Source: an uncultured Rhodospirillales bacterium (GTDB lineage Bacteria; Pseudomonadota; Alphaproteobacteria; ATCC43930; CGMCC-115725). From it: a stretch of 64,000 bases of DNA. Within the stretch, counting starts at the first letter, position 1. Each line of letters starts with the position of its first letter. The DNA is taken from contig CAIJOA010000017.1 of NCBI GenBank assembly GCA_903822185.1, forward strand, positions 124,001 to 188,000, given 5' to 3'. Position numbers and translations under genes: made by a program. The notes under the pieces were generated by a model. The model made no database searches. It had not been told where the DNA came from and saw nothing but the letters and a program-made list of their open reading frames with translations. Of the stretch, positions 11,308 to 20,353 are shown piece by piece.

Positions 11308-11969
11308 GCCCGTTTCTGCGGCTGGTCGGGCGCGATCTGCGCCTTGCCCTACGCCAAGGCGGTGATGCCGCAATGGTCGTCGGTTTTTTCGTCCTGACTG
11401 TGGTGCTGTTCCCGTTCGGCGTCGGTCCCGAGCCGGAATTGCTGCAGCGGATCGCCGCCGGCATCGTCTGGGTGACGGCGCTGCTCGCCGCCCTCCTGTC
11501 GCTCGAACGGCTGTTCCAGTCCGATTACGAGGACGGTTCGCTGGAAGTCATGGCTTTGCTGCCCCTGCCGCTTGAGGCGCAGGTGCTGGCGAAATGTCTC
11601 GCTCACTGGCTTGTGACCGGACTGCCGCTGACATTGACGGCACCTTTGCTGGGCTTGCTGCTACATCTCGATACGGCAGGGTATCCGGCACTGATCGCCA
11701 GCATGGCGATCGGCACGCCGATCCTCAGCCTTCTCGGCGCGGTTGGCGCGGCGCTGACCTTGGGCGCGCGTAAGGGCGGCGTGCTCTTGTCGCTGCTGGT
11801 GCTGCCGCTCTACATCCCGGTCCTGATCTTCGGCGTCGCCGCGATCGAAGCCGAGATCGGGGGGTTCGGCGCACGGCCGCATCTGTTGCTGTTGGCAGCC
11901 TTTCTGGTGCTGGCGGTGGGGATGGTGCCTTTCGCCGCAGCGGCGGCGTTGCGACAAGCTTTGGAATGA
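11304..11969 (+). CDS. ccmB: Heme exporter membrane protein CcmB
   Basis: A 221-residue integral membrane protein with about six hydrophobic segments. It is the permease partner of CcmA and belongs to the CcmABCD complex in the inner membrane. Family features include SLERLFQSDYEDGSLE near residue 65 and LAKCLAHWLVTGLPL near 95. Its ATG overlaps the ccmA stop, so translation is coupled. The length equals that of typical CcmB proteins. Confidence 0.95.
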   Translation: MSPFLRLVGRDLRLALRQGGDAAMVVGFFVLTVVLFPFGVGPEPELLQRIAAGIVWVTALLAALLSLERLFQSDYEDGSLEVMALLPLPLEAQVLAKCLAHWLVTGLPLTLTAPLLGLLLHLDTAGYPALIASMAIGTPILSLLGAVGAALTLGARKGGVLLSLLVLPLYIPVLIFGVAAIEAEIGGFGARPHLLLLAAFLVLAVGMVPFAAAAALRQALE

Positions 11970-12005
11970 GATCGCGCCTAGAATAGATCGACAGAAGTGG
12001 TTGCC

Positions 12006-12728
12006 ATGTTGCGTCTCGCCAATCCCAATCGGTTCATGCAGTGGTCGGGCAAGTTGTTGCCCTGGTGCGCCATTGCGACCGTGATCCTGCTTGGCGTCGG
12101 CACTTACATGGCGCTGTTCGTCGCGCCGCCCGATTACCAGCAGGGCGAGTCCGTCCGCATCATGTACATCCATGTGCCGTCGGCGATGATGTCCACCTTC
12201 GTTTATGCCGTGATGGCAGTGTCGAGCGCGGTCGCGCTGATCTGGCGTCATCCGGTTGCCGACATCGCCGCGCGTGAATCGGCGCCGCTGGGTGCGGGCT
12301 TCACCTTACTGTGCCTCGTCACCGGTTCGCTCTGGGGCAAACCGATGTGGGGCGCCTGGTGGGTGTGGGATGCACGCCTCACCTCCGAGCTTGTGCTGTT
12401 CTTTCTCTATCTCGGTTATATCGCGCTGGTGAATGCGTTCGACGAGCCGACGCGCGGCGCGCGCGCGGGTGCGATCCTCGCCTTGGTCGGCGTCATCAAT
12501 CTGCCGATCATCAAATTCTCGGTCGATTGGTGGAACACGCTGCACCAGCCCGAGAGCATCTTTCGCCTCGGCGGGCCGACGATCGCGCCGTCGATGTTGT
12601 GGCCGTTGCTGATCATGGTGCTCGGCTTCGCCGCGTTCTTCGTCACGCTGCTGCTGCTGCGCATGCGCAGCGCCTTGATGGCGGCGAAACTGCGCGCCAT
12701 TCGGCTGCAACAGATCGAAGCGGCCTGA
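12006..12728 (+). CDS. ccmC: Heme-handling protein CcmC
   Basis: A 240-residue, six-helix membrane protein that presents heme to CcmE. The tryptophan-rich heme-binding WWD motif is MWGAWWVWDARLTSE at about residues 114-128, and conserved histidines include H56 in YIHVPSA. A GTG three codons upstream is possible, but ATG 12006 lies 8 bases after AGAAG and is preferred. It is the third gene of the ccm operon, 36 bases after ccmB. Confidence 0.96.
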   Translation: MLRLANPNRFMQWSGKLLPWCAIATVILLGVGTYMALFVAPPDYQQGESVRIMYIHVPSAMMSTFVYAVMAVSSAVALIWRHPVADIAARESAPLGAGFTLLCLVTGSLWGKPMWGAWWVWDARLTSELVLFFLYLGYIALVNAFDEPTRGARAGAILALVGVINLPIIKFSVDWWNTLHQPESIFRLGGPTIAPSMLWPLLIMVLGFAAFFVTLLLLRMRSALMAAKLRAIRLQQIEAA

Positions 12729-12731
12729 CGC

Positions 12732-12896
12732 ATGGACTCTCTCGATCATTTTCTGTCGATGGGCGGCTATGCCCGTTTTGTCTGGCCCGCCTATGCGCTG
12801 GCCGTGATCGTGCTCGCCGGGTTCGCGATCGAAGGCGTTGTGACTTATCGCAAGAATCGCCGCGAACTCGACGCGGTTGAGAAGAAGCGGCGATGA
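12732..12896 (+). CDS. ccmD: Heme exporter subunit CcmD
   Basis: A 54-residue protein opening with MDSLDHFLSMGGYARFVWP. One transmembrane helix (about residues 18-38) and a basic tail (YRKNRRELDAVEKKRR) follow. This is the standard CcmD pattern: a small single-pass subunit that holds CcmABC and CcmE together. It starts 3 bases after the ccmC stop, and its TGA overlaps the ccmE ATG (ATGA). Size, topology and position make the assignment secure despite low sequence conservation in the family. Confidence 0.9.
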   Translation: MDSLDHFLSMGGYARFVWPAYALAVIVLAGFAIEGVVTYRKNRRELDAVEKKRR

Positions 12897-13339
12897 CGCG
12901 CAAACGCAAACGGCTTTATATCGTCCTCGGCGGCCTCGCCTTGCTGGGTGTCGCGACAGCGCTCGTATTGAGCGCCTTTCAGGACAATCTCGTCTTCTTC
13001 TACAGCCCGTCCGACATCACCGCGAAGAACGTTCCCGACGGCCGTTCCATCCGCGTCGGCGGCCTGGTCGAGAAGAACAGCGTCAAGCGCGAAAGCGACG
13101 GCGTTACCCTCGACTTCCGCATCAGCGACGGCAGCCAAACCGTGCCGGTCAGCTATCGCGGCGACGTGCCCGATCTTTTCCGCGAAGGCCAAGGCGTCGT
13201 CGCCGAAGGCAAGCTCAACAAAGGCACCTTCATCGCCTCCACCGTTCTCGCCAAGCATGACGAGAACTACATGCCGCCCGAAGTGGTCGATGCGTTGAAG
13301 CGATCAGGCCACTGGCAAGAGACAGGACCTAAGCCGTGA
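12893..13339 (+). CDS. ccmE: Cytochrome c maturation heme chaperone CcmE
   Basis: A 148-residue periplasmic heme chaperone anchored by an N-terminal helix (about residues 8-28). It carries an OB-fold domain with the sequences RVGGLVEKNSVKR and VPVSYRGDVPDLFREGQ. The heme-attaching histidine is H122 in AKHDENYMP, with the conserved Tyr at 126. CcmE accepts heme from CcmC and hands it to the CcmF/H ligase. It overlaps both neighbours by 4 bases. Confidence 0.97.
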   Translation: MTRKRKRLYIVLGGLALLGVATALVLSAFQDNLVFFYSPSDITAKNVPDGRSIRVGGLVEKNSVKRESDGVTLDFRISDGSQTVPVSYRGDVPDLFREGQGVVAEGKLNKGTFIASTVLAKHDENYMPPEVVDALKRSGHWQETGPKP

Positions 13340-15318
13340 TCGTCGAACTTGGTCATTTCGCGCTGATCCTGGCTGCGTGCCTCGCGCTACTGCAATCCAT
13401 CGTGCCGCTTTACGGTGCGTCGAAGAATCATGCCGGACTTATGGCCGTCGGGCAAAGCGCCGCGGTGGCGCAGTTCGTGTTGATCGCGCTGGCCTTCGCG
13501 GTGCTGGTCAATGCCTATGTCACGTCCGATTTCTCGGTCGTGAACGTGGTCGAGAACAATCATTCGGCCAAGCCGATGCTCTATAAAATCACCGGCGTCT
13601 GGAGCAATCACGAAGGCTCGATGCTGCTATGGGTGCTGATCCTGTCGTTGTTTGGCGCGGCGGTCGCGCTCGCCGGCGACAATCTGCCGCCCGGACTGCG
13701 CGCACGCGTCCTCGCCATTCAAGGCATGATCGGCGTCGGTTTCCTGACCTTCATTCTGTTCACCTCAAATCCGTTTCTGCGCGTCAGTCCCGCACCGCTC
13801 GACGGGCAAGGCATGAACCCGGTCTTGCAAGACCCGGGCCTCGCCTTCCATCCGCCGTTTCTTTATCTCGGCTATGTCGGTTTCTCGGTCACCTTCTCGT
13901 TCGCCGTCGCCGCCTTGATCGAAGGCCGCGTCGATGCCGCCTGGGCGCGGTGGGTGCGGCCTTGGGCGCTCGCCGCCTGGTGCGCCCTCACCATCGGCAT
14001 CGCGATGGGAAGCTGGTGGGCTTATTACACGCTCGGCTGGGGCGGCTGGTGGTTTTGGGATCCGGTCGAGAACGCGTCCTTCATGCCGTGGCTCGTCGGC
14101 ACCGCGCTGCTTCATTCCGCCATCGTCGTCGAGAAGCGCGATGCGCTTAAAAGCTGGACCATTCTTCTGGCGATCATCACCTTCTCGCTGTCGCTGGTCG
14201 GCACGTTCCTCGTGCGTTCGGGCGTGCTGACGTCCGTCCATGCTTTCGCGGTCGATCCGGCGCGCGGCGCCTTCATCCTCGTGCTGCTGGTGCTGGCGAT
14301 CGGTGGCTCGTTGACGCTCTATGCCGTGCGCGCACCGTCGATGGCGGGCGGCGGCATCTTCGCGCCGATCTCGCGCGAGGGCGCGTTGGTGTTGAACAAC
14401 GTGCTGCTGACAACCGCTGCGGCGACGGTGTTTCTCGGCACGCTTTATCCGCTGTTCCTCGATGTCGTGAACGGGCCGAAAGTCTCGGTCGGGTTTCCGT
14501 TCTTCAATCGCACCTTCGTCCCGTTGATGATCCCGGTCGCGCTCGCCGTCGCGGCGGGACCGCTCTTGGCATGGAAGCGCGGCGATCTGCGCGCAGCCTT
14601 ACAGCGTTTGTGGTTCGCCTTCTTCGCAACGCTGGCCGTGGTGCTGATCGGGCTTTATCTCGCCGGCTTCAAGCCGGTGCTCGCGATCCTGGGCCTCGGC
14701 CTCGCCACTTGGGTCGGCTTCGGGTCGCTGTGCGAATGGGCCGAACGGGTGAAACTGTTCCGCATCCCGTTCGGCGAAAGCTGGCGCCGTGCGATCCATC
14801 TACCGCGCGCGTCCTATGGCATGACCATCGCCCATATCGGTTTCGCCGTCAGCATCGCCGGCATCGCCGCCTCGGCTTTCGAGACCGAGCGGATCGAGTT
14901 GGTTCATCCCGGCGAAACCTTGCAGGTCGCCGGCTTCAATCTCCTGTTCAAGGGCACCGAGAAAGTGCCCGGCCCCAATTACATCGCCGATCGCGCGACC
15001 ATCGAAGTGCGGCAGAACGGGGCGACCATCGCCGTGCTGCATCCCGAACGCCGATTCTTCACGCTGCAACAGATGACCACCGGCGTCACAGCAATCCGTT
15101 CGAACTTCATGGCCGATCTCTATGTCGCGCTGGGCGATCCCGACGATAAAGGTGGCGCGACCTTGCGCGCCTATTGGAAGCCGTTGGTGCCGTGGATCTG
15201 GATCGGCGCGGTGTTCATGGCGCTGGGTGGGTTACTGAGCCTGTCGGATCGGCGCTGGCGTGTCGGTGTCGCAGCCCGCCGCCGCGTGCCGGCCGCGCAT
15301 CCCGCGCCCGGAGAATAG
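13336..15318 (+). CDS. ccmF: Cytochrome c heme lyase subunit CcmF
   Basis: A 660-residue polytopic membrane protein that joins heme to apocytochrome c together with CcmH. The WWD domain is GWGGWWFWDPVENASFMPW at about residues 235-251, preceded by HEGSMLLWV near 92 and FHPPFLYLGYVG near 171. A large periplasmic loop precedes the final helix near the C-terminus, as in other CcmF proteins. It overlaps ccmE by 4 bases and is followed 4 bases later by ccmG. Confidence 0.97.
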   Translation: MIVELGHFALILAACLALLQSIVPLYGASKNHAGLMAVGQSAAVAQFVLIALAFAVLVNAYVTSDFSVVNVVENNHSAKPMLYKITGVWSNHEGSMLLWVLILSLFGAAVALAGDNLPPGLRARVLAIQGMIGVGFLTFILFTSNPFLRVSPAPLDGQGMNPVLQDPGLAFHPPFLYLGYVGFSVTFSFAVAALIEGRVDAAWARWVRPWALAAWCALTIGIAMGSWWAYYTLGWGGWWFWDPVENASFMPWLVGTALLHSAIVVEKRDALKSWTILLAIITFSLSLVGTFLVRSGVLTSVHAFAVDPARGAFILVLLVLAIGGSLTLYAVRAPSMAGGGIFAPISREGALVLNNVLLTTAAATVFLGTLYPLFLDVVNGPKVSVGFPFFNRTFVPLMIPVALAVAAGPLLAWKRGDLRAALQRLWFAFFATLAVVLIGLYLAGFKPVLAILGLGLATWVGFGSLCEWAERVKLFRIPFGESWRRAIHLPRASYGMTIAHIGFAVSIAGIAASAFETERIELVHPGETLQVAGFNLLFKGTEKVPGPNYIADRATIEVRQNGATIAVLHPERRFFTLQQMTTGVTAIRSNFMADLYVALGDPDDKGGATLRAYWKPLVPWIWIGAVFMALGGLLSLSDRRWRVGVAARRRVPAAHPAPGE

Positions 15319-15322
15319 CAGC

Positions 15323-15859
15323 GTGCGGCGTCTGCTTTATCTGCTGCCGGTCGCGTTGTTCGTCGCGGTCGCGGTTTATTTCCTCCTCGCGCTCGATCCC
15401 AATCGCGATCCGTCGCGCCTGCCGTCGGCGATGATCGACAAGCCGACACCGGTCTTTGCCTTGGACGGCTTGGCCGGCGGAAAAGGCCTGTCGCTCGATG
15501 CGCTGAAAGGCCAAGTCGTGCTGGTGAATTTCTTCGCGTCCTGGTGCGAACCGTGCCGCGACGAGCATGCGATCCTGATGAAACTCGGCAAGGACAGCAG
15601 CGTCCAGCTTTACGGTATCGCCTATAAGGACAAGCCGGAAGACACGCAGCGTTTCCTGCAACAACTCGGCGATCCCTTCCGCGCCATCGGCCTCGACCAG
15701 ACCGGCCGCACCGCGATCGATTTCGGCGTCTATGGCGTGCCCGAGACCTATGTGATCGACAAGCAAGGCCGCATCCGCCTGCGTCATGTCGGGCCGCTGA
15801 CCGAGGCCGATGTCGCTAAAGAATTGATGCCCCTACTCAAGTCGTTGCAAAACTCGTGA
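15323..15859 (+). CDS. ccmG: Thiol:disulfide oxidoreductase CcmG/DsbE
   Basis: A 178-residue membrane-anchored thioredoxin-like protein that reduces apocytochrome c and/or CcmH in the periplasm. It has an N-terminal helix (about residues 3-24), active site FFASWCEPCRDE with C75 and C78, and the cis-proline segment YGVPETYVIDK. GTG 15323 lies 8 bases after GGAGAA and is the likely start; the open frame upstream is the end of ccmF in another phase. It overlaps ccmH by 4 bases. Confidence 0.95.
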   Translation: MRRLLYLLPVALFVAVAVYFLLALDPNRDPSRLPSAMIDKPTPVFALDGLAGGKGLSLDALKGQVVLVNFFASWCEPCRDEHAILMKLGKDSSVQLYGIAYKDKPEDTQRFLQQLGDPFRAIGLDQTGRTAIDFGVYGVPETYVIDKQGRIRLRHVGPLTEADVAKELMPLLKSLQNS

Positions 15860-16317
15860 AGCATTTTCTCGCGTTTGCTCTCCTGTTTGCCACGATGATG
15901 CCGGCGCTCGCCGTCGAGCCCGCCGAACGTCTTGCCGATCCCGCACAAGAACAGCGCGCCCGCGCCTTGAGCGGCGAGTTGCGCTGTCTCGTCTGTCAGA
16001 ATGAATCGATCGATGAATCGGGCGCGCCGCTAGCGCACGATCTGCGCGTCCTGTTGCGCGAACGCATTGCGCAGGGCGACAGCGACGCGCAGGCCGTCAA
16101 ATTCCTCACCGATCGTTACGGTGAATTCGTCTTGTTACGGCCGCGAATCGAACCGGCCACCTATGTACTGTGGTTCGGCCCCATCGCGGTGCTGTTGATC
16201 GCGGGCACCGGCAGCGCGATCTATCTGCGCAAGCGCAGGCTCCAGCCCGAGGCCGCACCGCTCTCCGCCGACGAACAGGCGCGGCTCGATCGATTGATGA
16301 AAGAAGGCGAAGGCTGA
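15856..16317 (+). CDS. ccmH: Cytochrome c maturation protein CcmH (CcmL type)
   Basis: A 153-residue protein with a signal peptide (cut near ALAVEP), a short three-helix periplasmic domain carrying the redox motif LRCLVCQNE (C44, C47), and a C-terminal membrane helix around residues 104-123. The motif binds the reduced CxxCH of apocytochrome c for ligation by CcmF. Only the N-terminal CcmH module is present; the TPR module is the separate downstream ccmI gene, as usual in alphaproteobacteria. Confidence 0.95.
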   Translation: MKHFLAFALLFATMMPALAVEPAERLADPAQEQRARALSGELRCLVCQNESIDESGAPLAHDLRVLLRERIAQGDSDAQAVKFLTDRYGEFVLLRPRIEPATYVLWFGPIAVLLIAGTGSAIYLRKRRLQPEAAPLSADEQARLDRLMKEGEG

Positions 16318-17162
16318 TGCTGCTCGCCATTCTTCTTCTGGGCGTCACCGCGATTGTCCTGGCGACGGTGCTGGGGCCTTTGATGAAATCCACCAGAGCG
16401 CCGGTCGAGCGCGCCGCCTTCGATCGTGCGATCTATCGTGACCAGTTGAAAGAACTCGACCGCGATGCGGCGCGTGGTGTCGTCGGCACCGATGAAGCCG
16501 CCGCCGCGCGGCTGGAATTGCAGCGCCGTCTGCTCGCCGCCGAAAAGGACGATGCCCCGACAAGTTCCGGCGCGCGCCTGCCGGTCGTCGCCATCGTGCT
16601 CTCAACCATCCTCGTCACCGTCGCCGGCGGCATTTATCTGCGGCTTGGTTCGCCCAGCCTACCTGATCTGCCTTACGCCGATCGCGCGGCGGAACGCAGC
16701 AAAGACGTGCAGGCACAGGCGCAGCTGACGCAAATTCGCGCGATGGTCGCGAAGCTGGCCGAGGAAATGGCGTCGAAGCCCGACGATCTCGAAGGCTGGT
16801 TGAGGCTCGGCCGTTCCTACTCGGTGCTGAACCAACCGGCCGAGGCGCAAGCCGCCTTCGCCCATGCCGAAACGCTGAAACCCAACGACACTGCCGTGAT
16901 GATGGCCGAGACCGAAGCGATGCTCGCCGGTCACGCCCCGACCGATCCGATCCCCGATCCGGTCGTGACGCTACTGCGGCGGGTCATCGCCATCGATCCG
17001 AAAGTACCTGCGGCGCTGTGGTATCTCGGCCTTCACGCCGCGCAGCAAGGCGCCTTCGCCGAAGCGCGTAATGATTGGCAGAAACTGCAAGGCGTGCTGC
17101 CCACCGACGGCGACGAACAGAAAATGGTCGCCGCTGCGCTGGATGCGATCAAGGATCGGTAA
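16317..17162 (+). CDS. ccmI: Cytochrome c biogenesis protein CcmI (CycH)
   Basis: A 281-residue protein. ATG 16317 overlaps the ccmH TGA by one base and gives an N-terminal helix, MLLAILLLGVTAIVLATVLG. A cytoplasmic loop with the leucine-zipper-like RAIYRDQLKELDRD and RLELQRRLLA follows, then a second helix near residue 80. The periplasmic TPR domain has GWLRLGRSYSVLNQPAEAQAAF and ALWYLGLHAAQQGAFAEA. CcmI chaperones apocytochromes to the ligase. It closes the ccm operon and is followed by an inverted repeat. Confidence 0.93.
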   Translation: MLLAILLLGVTAIVLATVLGPLMKSTRAPVERAAFDRAIYRDQLKELDRDAARGVVGTDEAAAARLELQRRLLAAEKDDAPTSSGARLPVVAIVLSTILVTVAGGIYLRLGSPSLPDLPYADRAAERSKDVQAQAQLTQIRAMVAKLAEEMASKPDDLEGWLRLGRSYSVLNQPAEAQAAFAHAETLKPNDTAVMMAETEAMLAGHAPTDPIPDPVVTLLRRVIAIDPKVPAALWYLGLHAAQQGAFAEARNDWQKLQGVLPTDGDEQKMVAAALDAIKDR

Positions 17163-17185
17163 ACCCGATTCGATTGCGCTGACAT

Positions 17186-17290
17186 TGTGCGTCCCTCGGC
17201 TGCGTTCGGGACGAGGGTGTTTCTAGTTTTTGCTTTGACCAATGCAACGCACGATTTACCTCGTCCCGAGCGCCGTCGAGGGACGCACAA
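17186..17290. repeat. Intergenic inverted repeat, family C copy 1
   Basis: Imperfect 32-base arms begin TTGTGCGTCCCTCGG and end CGAGGGACGCACAA. They surround a 41-base AT-rich centre between the ends of ccmI and scoB. The arms contain the same GCGTCCCTCG...CGGGA core as the repeat at 26442-26536. Confidence 0.85.
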
Positions 17291-17310
17291 TGCACATGCA
17301 ATCGCCTGAA

Positions 17311-17341
17311 AAAGAAAATGGCCGGGACAAAACCCGGCCAT
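17311..17341 (-). terminator. Terminator after scoB
   Basis: ATGGCCGGG / CCCGGCCAT with a 6-base loop (17318-17341). On the minus strand the stem is followed by TTTTCTTT, so it ends the scoAB transcript, 22 bases past the scoB stop. Confidence 0.8.
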
Positions 17342-17363
17342 CATCGTCGAGAGAATGAACGGC

Positions 17364-18005
17364 TTAGTTGCCGCTGTTGATCGTCGCTTCGCTTTTCGCG
17401 CGGACTTCTTCGAGGGTGACGCCCGGCGCGAGTTCGACGAGGGTCACGCCTTTGGTGCCCTGCTTGTCGATCGAGAAGACACCGAGATCGGTGATCAGCA
17501 TATCGACGACCTGCGAGCCGGTGAGCGGCAAGGTGCAACGCTTCAACAGTTTCGCGCCGTCCTTGGCAGAATGTTCCATCACAACGACGACCTTCTTGAC
17601 GCCGGCGACGAGGTCCATCGCGCCGCCCATGCCTTTGACGACCTTGCCGGGGATCATCCAGTTGGCGAGGTCGCCGTTTTCGGCAACCTGCATCGCGCCG
17701 AGGATGGCGATGTTGATATGGCCGCCGCGGATCATCGCAAAACTGTCGGCGCTCGAGAAGAAGCTGGTGGTCGGCAATTCGGTAACGGTCTGCTTACCGG
17801 CATTGATGAGGTCGGCGTCTTCTTCGCCCTCATAGGGGAACGGCCCGAAGCCGAGCATGCCGTTCTCGCTTTGCAGCTGAACCGACATACCCTCGGGAAT
17901 GTAGTTCGAGACCAGCGTCGGGATGCCGATGCCGAGATTGACGTAGTAGCCGTCGCGCAGTTCTTTCGCCGCGCGCGCCGCCATTTCATCGCGTGTCCAA
18001 GCCAT
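17364..18005 (-). CDS. scoB: 3-oxoacid CoA-transferase subunit B
   Basis: A 213-residue beta subunit of succinyl-CoA:3-oxoacid CoA-transferase, which activates acetoacetate and related oxoacids. [13 protein letters not shown] near residue 20 and the catalytic glutamate in [10 protein letters not shown] (about E47) are typical; [19 protein letters not shown] follows. The ribosome site AGGAGAAG is strong. It lies 11 bases after scoA in the same operon. Substrate choice within the family cannot be fixed from sequence. Confidence 0.93.
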   Translation of the reverse strand: MAWTRDEMAARAAKELRDGYYVNLGIGIPTLVSNYIPEGMSVQLQSENGMLGFGPFPYEGEEDADLINAGKQTVTELPTTSFFSSADSFAMIRGGHINIAILGAMQVAENGDLANWMIPGKVVKGMGGAMDLVAGVKKVVVVMEHSAKDGAKLLKRCTLPLTGSQVVDMLITDLGVFSIDKQGTKGVTLVELAPGVTLEEVRAKSEATINSGN

Positions 18006-18016
18006 GATCGCTTCTC

Positions 18017-18721
18017 CTAGCCGCGTTTCCGCACGGTGCGCACTTCGATGCGCTTCACCGGGTCTTTCACATGCACGATCCGCTGTACGAAGATACCCGG
18101 GGTCATGATCTGGTCGGGATCGATTTCGCCGGCCGGAACCAGATGCTCGACCTCGGCGATCGTGACTTTGCCGGCGGTCGCCATCATCGGATTGAAGTTC
18201 CGCGCCGTCTTGCGATAGACGAGATTGCCTTCAGTATCGCCCTTCCAGGCATGGACGATCGAAACATCGGCGACGATGCCGCGTTCCATGACGTAATGCT
18301 CGCCATCGAAATCGCGCGTCTCTTTGCCTTCGGCGATGACGGTGCCGTAGCCGGTCTTGGTGAAGAAGGCTGGGATGCCCGCGCCACCGGCGCGAATGCG
18401 TTCGGCCAGCGTGCCCTGCGGGTTGAATTCAAGCTCGAGTTCGCCTTTAAGGAACAACTCGGCGAACAGCTTGTTCTCGCCGACATAGGACGAGATCATC
18501 TTTTTGATCTGGCGCGTTTCCAACAGAAGGCCCAGCGCGGCGCCATCGGTGCCGGCATTGTTGGAGACGACCGTCAGGTTTTTGACGCCGGATTTCTTGA
18601 CCGCCTCGATCAAGGCGTCGGGCACGCCACACAGGCCGAACCCGCCCGACATCATCAGGATGCCGTCTTTCAACAAACCGTCGAGCGCCGCTTCCGCGGT
18701 CGGATAGACCTTACTCGCCAT
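18017..18721 (-). CDS. scoA: 3-oxoacid CoA-transferase subunit A
   Basis: A 234-residue alpha subunit, partner of scoB. The CoA-binding loop is [17 protein letters not shown] at about residues 24-40. The motif [20 protein letters not shown] and the oxyanion segment [17 protein letters not shown] follow. Both subunits have normal lengths. The operon has no regulator next to it; upstream is a pterin dehydratase gene on the same strand, 73 bases away, probably separate. Confidence 0.93.
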   Translation of the reverse strand: MASKVYPTAEAALDGLLKDGILMMSGGFGLCGVPDALIEAVKKSGVKNLTVVSNNAGTDGAALGLLLETRQIKKMISSYVGENKLFAELFLKGELELEFNPQGTLAERIRAGGAGIPAFFTKTGYGTVIAEGKETRDFDGEHYVMERGIVADVSIVHAWKGDTEGNLVYRKTARNFNPMMATAGKVTIAEVEHLVPAGEIDPDQIMTPGIFVQRIVHVKDPVKRIEVRTVRKRG

Positions 18722-18794
18722 CTAGGGCCAGCTCCCTTTCGAATTCTGGCTGAGGAATAACACGCCGGGGCGTGCGACGCCAACGTTGCCGGGG

Positions 18795-19109
18795 TTAGGT
18801 CCCGGCTTTGGTGTCCCGCGCCGGGGCGACCGCGTCGATGGCATGGGCCAGCTTGATGTCGCGCACGCTCACCCCGCCAACATCATGTGTGGCGAGGACG
18901 ATTTCGACCCGGTTGAAGACGTTGAACCATTCGGGATGGTGGTCCATCTTCTCGGCCATGAGCGCGACCCGCGACATGAACCCCCAGGCCTCGCTGAAAG
19001 TGCCGAAATGATAGACTTTGCGAATCGCATCGCGACCCTCGACCTCGGCCCAGCCGGTCAATTCCTGGACTGCTGCGGTGCGCGCCGGTCCGGTCAGCCG
19101 TTCGACCAT
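18795..19109 (-). CDS. phhB: 4a-hydroxytetrahydrobiopterin dehydratase
   Basis: A 104-residue pterin-4a-carbinolamine dehydratase (PCD/DCoH). The active-site signature is [18 protein letters not shown] at about residues 53-70, followed by [13 protein letters not shown]. The enzyme recycles the oxidised pterin cofactor of aromatic amino acid hydroxylases; no such hydroxylase lies in this window. It is divergent from the metallopeptidase gene with only 14 bases between the starts, so their promoters must reach into each other's coding regions. Confidence 0.92.
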   Translation of the reverse strand: MVERLTGPARTAAVQELTGWAEVEGRDAIRKVYHFGTFSEAWGFMSRVALMAEKMDHHPEWFNVFNRVEIVLATHDVGGVSVRDIKLAHAIDAVAPARDTKAGT

Positions 19110-19123
19110 ATCCCGTCTCCCTG

Positions 19124-19525
19124 ATGGCGATGAACGTTTTGCCGCCGTCGCTCGCCGATCTCGAAGAGATGGCGCAACAGGCCCTCACCACTATACCCGA
19201 GGAATTGCGGCGGCATGTGGGGAACGTCGTCATCCGCGTCGAGGAATTTCCCGACGAGGACACCGAAAAAGCGATGGAGCTGGAAAGCCCGTTCGACATT
19301 TTGGGCCTCTATCAAGGCGTCGCCCTGCCCTTCCAAACCACCGGCATGCAGCCGAACGCGCTCGACATGATCTTCCTCTATCGCCGCCCGATCCTCGATT
19401 ATTGGTGCGAAACCGGCGAGGCGCTGGACCATGTCGTCCGCCACGTCCTGGTCCACGAGATCGGCCATCATTTCGGCTTCTCGGACGAGGACATGGAACG
19501 GATCGAGGGCGAGGGCGAGGACTGA
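19124..19525 (+). CDS. Minimal zinc metallopeptidase family protein
   Basis: A 133-residue member of the small zincin family COG3824. The zinc motif is [19 protein letters not shown] (about residues 105-123), with HEIGH carrying the two His ligands and the catalytic Glu. The N-terminal part, [20 protein letters not shown] and [11 protein letters not shown], is typical of these stand-alone minimal domains. The cellular role is not known. ATG 19124 or ATG 19130 could be used. Confidence 0.85.
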   Translation: MAMNVLPPSLADLEEMAQQALTTIPEELRRHVGNVVIRVEEFPDEDTEKAMELESPFDILGLYQGVALPFQTTGMQPNALDMIFLYRRPILDYWCETGEALDHVVRHVLVHEIGHHFGFSDEDMERIEGEGED

Positions 19526-19539
19526 CGGACATCCCTCTT

Positions 19540-19618
19540 CGTCATTCCCGCGAAAGCGGGAATCCATCGTGCAGCGAATCTGTTGTCGGCATGGACCCCC
19601 GCTTTCGCGGGAGTGACG
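19540..19618. repeat. Intergenic inverted repeat, family B copy 1
   Basis: Starts CGTCATTCCCGCGAAAGCGG and ends GCTTTCGCGGGAGTGACG, with an unpaired centre of about 30 bases. Its second copy is 47712-47787. The arm carries ATTCCC-N8-GGGAAT, the form of the dRS3 element known from Neisseria and common in other Proteobacteria. It sits between two convergent genes. Confidence 0.88.
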
Positions 19619-19640
19619 AGGAAGAGATGCGACGTTTCTA

Positions 19641-20228
19641 TTACAGCAGCGCCTTCACGCGCTTGCGCAATTCGGGCAGCAGTTCCGCCTCGAACCACGG
19701 GTTCTTCTTCTCAAAGAAGGTCGTGCGCCAGGAGGGATGTGGCAACGGCAGATATTTCGGCAAGTAGTCCCGCCAGGCCGCGACCGTGTCGGTCAGCGTC
19801 CGGTGCTTTTGCCCGGCGAGATAGTAGTCGATGGCATACGACCCGACCAACAGCGTTAGCTCGATATTCGGAAAGCCCGCCAACACCCGATTATGCCATA
19901 GCGGTGCGCATTCAGGGCGGGGCGGCAGGTCGCCGCCTTTTTCATAGCGGCCCGGATAACACAGCCCCATCGGCATCAGCGCGACGCGGTCTTGGTCGTA
20001 AAAAGTATCGCGGTCGATCGCGAGCCATTGGCGCAGACGATCGCCGCTGCGATCGGTGAAGGAAAGCCCGGTTTCATGGACCTTGGTGCCGGGAGCCTGG
20101 CTGATGATCAGAAGGCGGGCCGAGGCGTGGCCGTGCAGAATCGGACGTGGTCCCAACGGCAGCGCAGCGGCGCAATGCGTGCACGCGCGCGCCTCGGCAA
20201 AAATCGTCGCAAGCGCATCCTGGGCCAT
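19641..20228 (-). CDS. Uracil-DNA glycosylase-superfamily protein
   Basis: A 195-residue protein of the UDG-like superfamily. It begins with a two-cysteine element, CTHCAAALPLGPRP, followed by LLIISQAPGTKVHETGLSFTDRSGDRLRQWL, which aligns with the active-site loop (GxxPG-type) of family members. LPLPHPSWR near residue 160 matches the C-terminal HPS(x)R motif. A DNA-repair role is inferred; this subfamily (UDG-like cd10033 type) is poorly characterised. The gene is transcribed alone, convergent with the metallopeptidase. Confidence 0.8.
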   Translation of the reverse strand: MAQDALATIFAEARACTHCAAALPLGPRPILHGHASARLLIISQAPGTKVHETGLSFTDRSGDRLRQWLAIDRDTFYDQDRVALMPMGLCYPGRYEKGGDLPPRPECAPLWHNRVLAGFPNIELTLLVGSYAIDYYLAGQKHRTLTDTVAAWRDYLPKYLPLPHPSWRTTFFEKKNPWFEAELLPELRKRVKALL

Positions 20229-20353
20229 GGCGTTTATGTAGGGACGATCGGCGCCCGCGAAAAGCCTTGTAAGAATTCCCGATTGCTGGCGATAAGAGCC
20301 GCCTTATATGATGCGCTGCATCGCATGAATTTCATGAAGCAGGTCTCATAAAA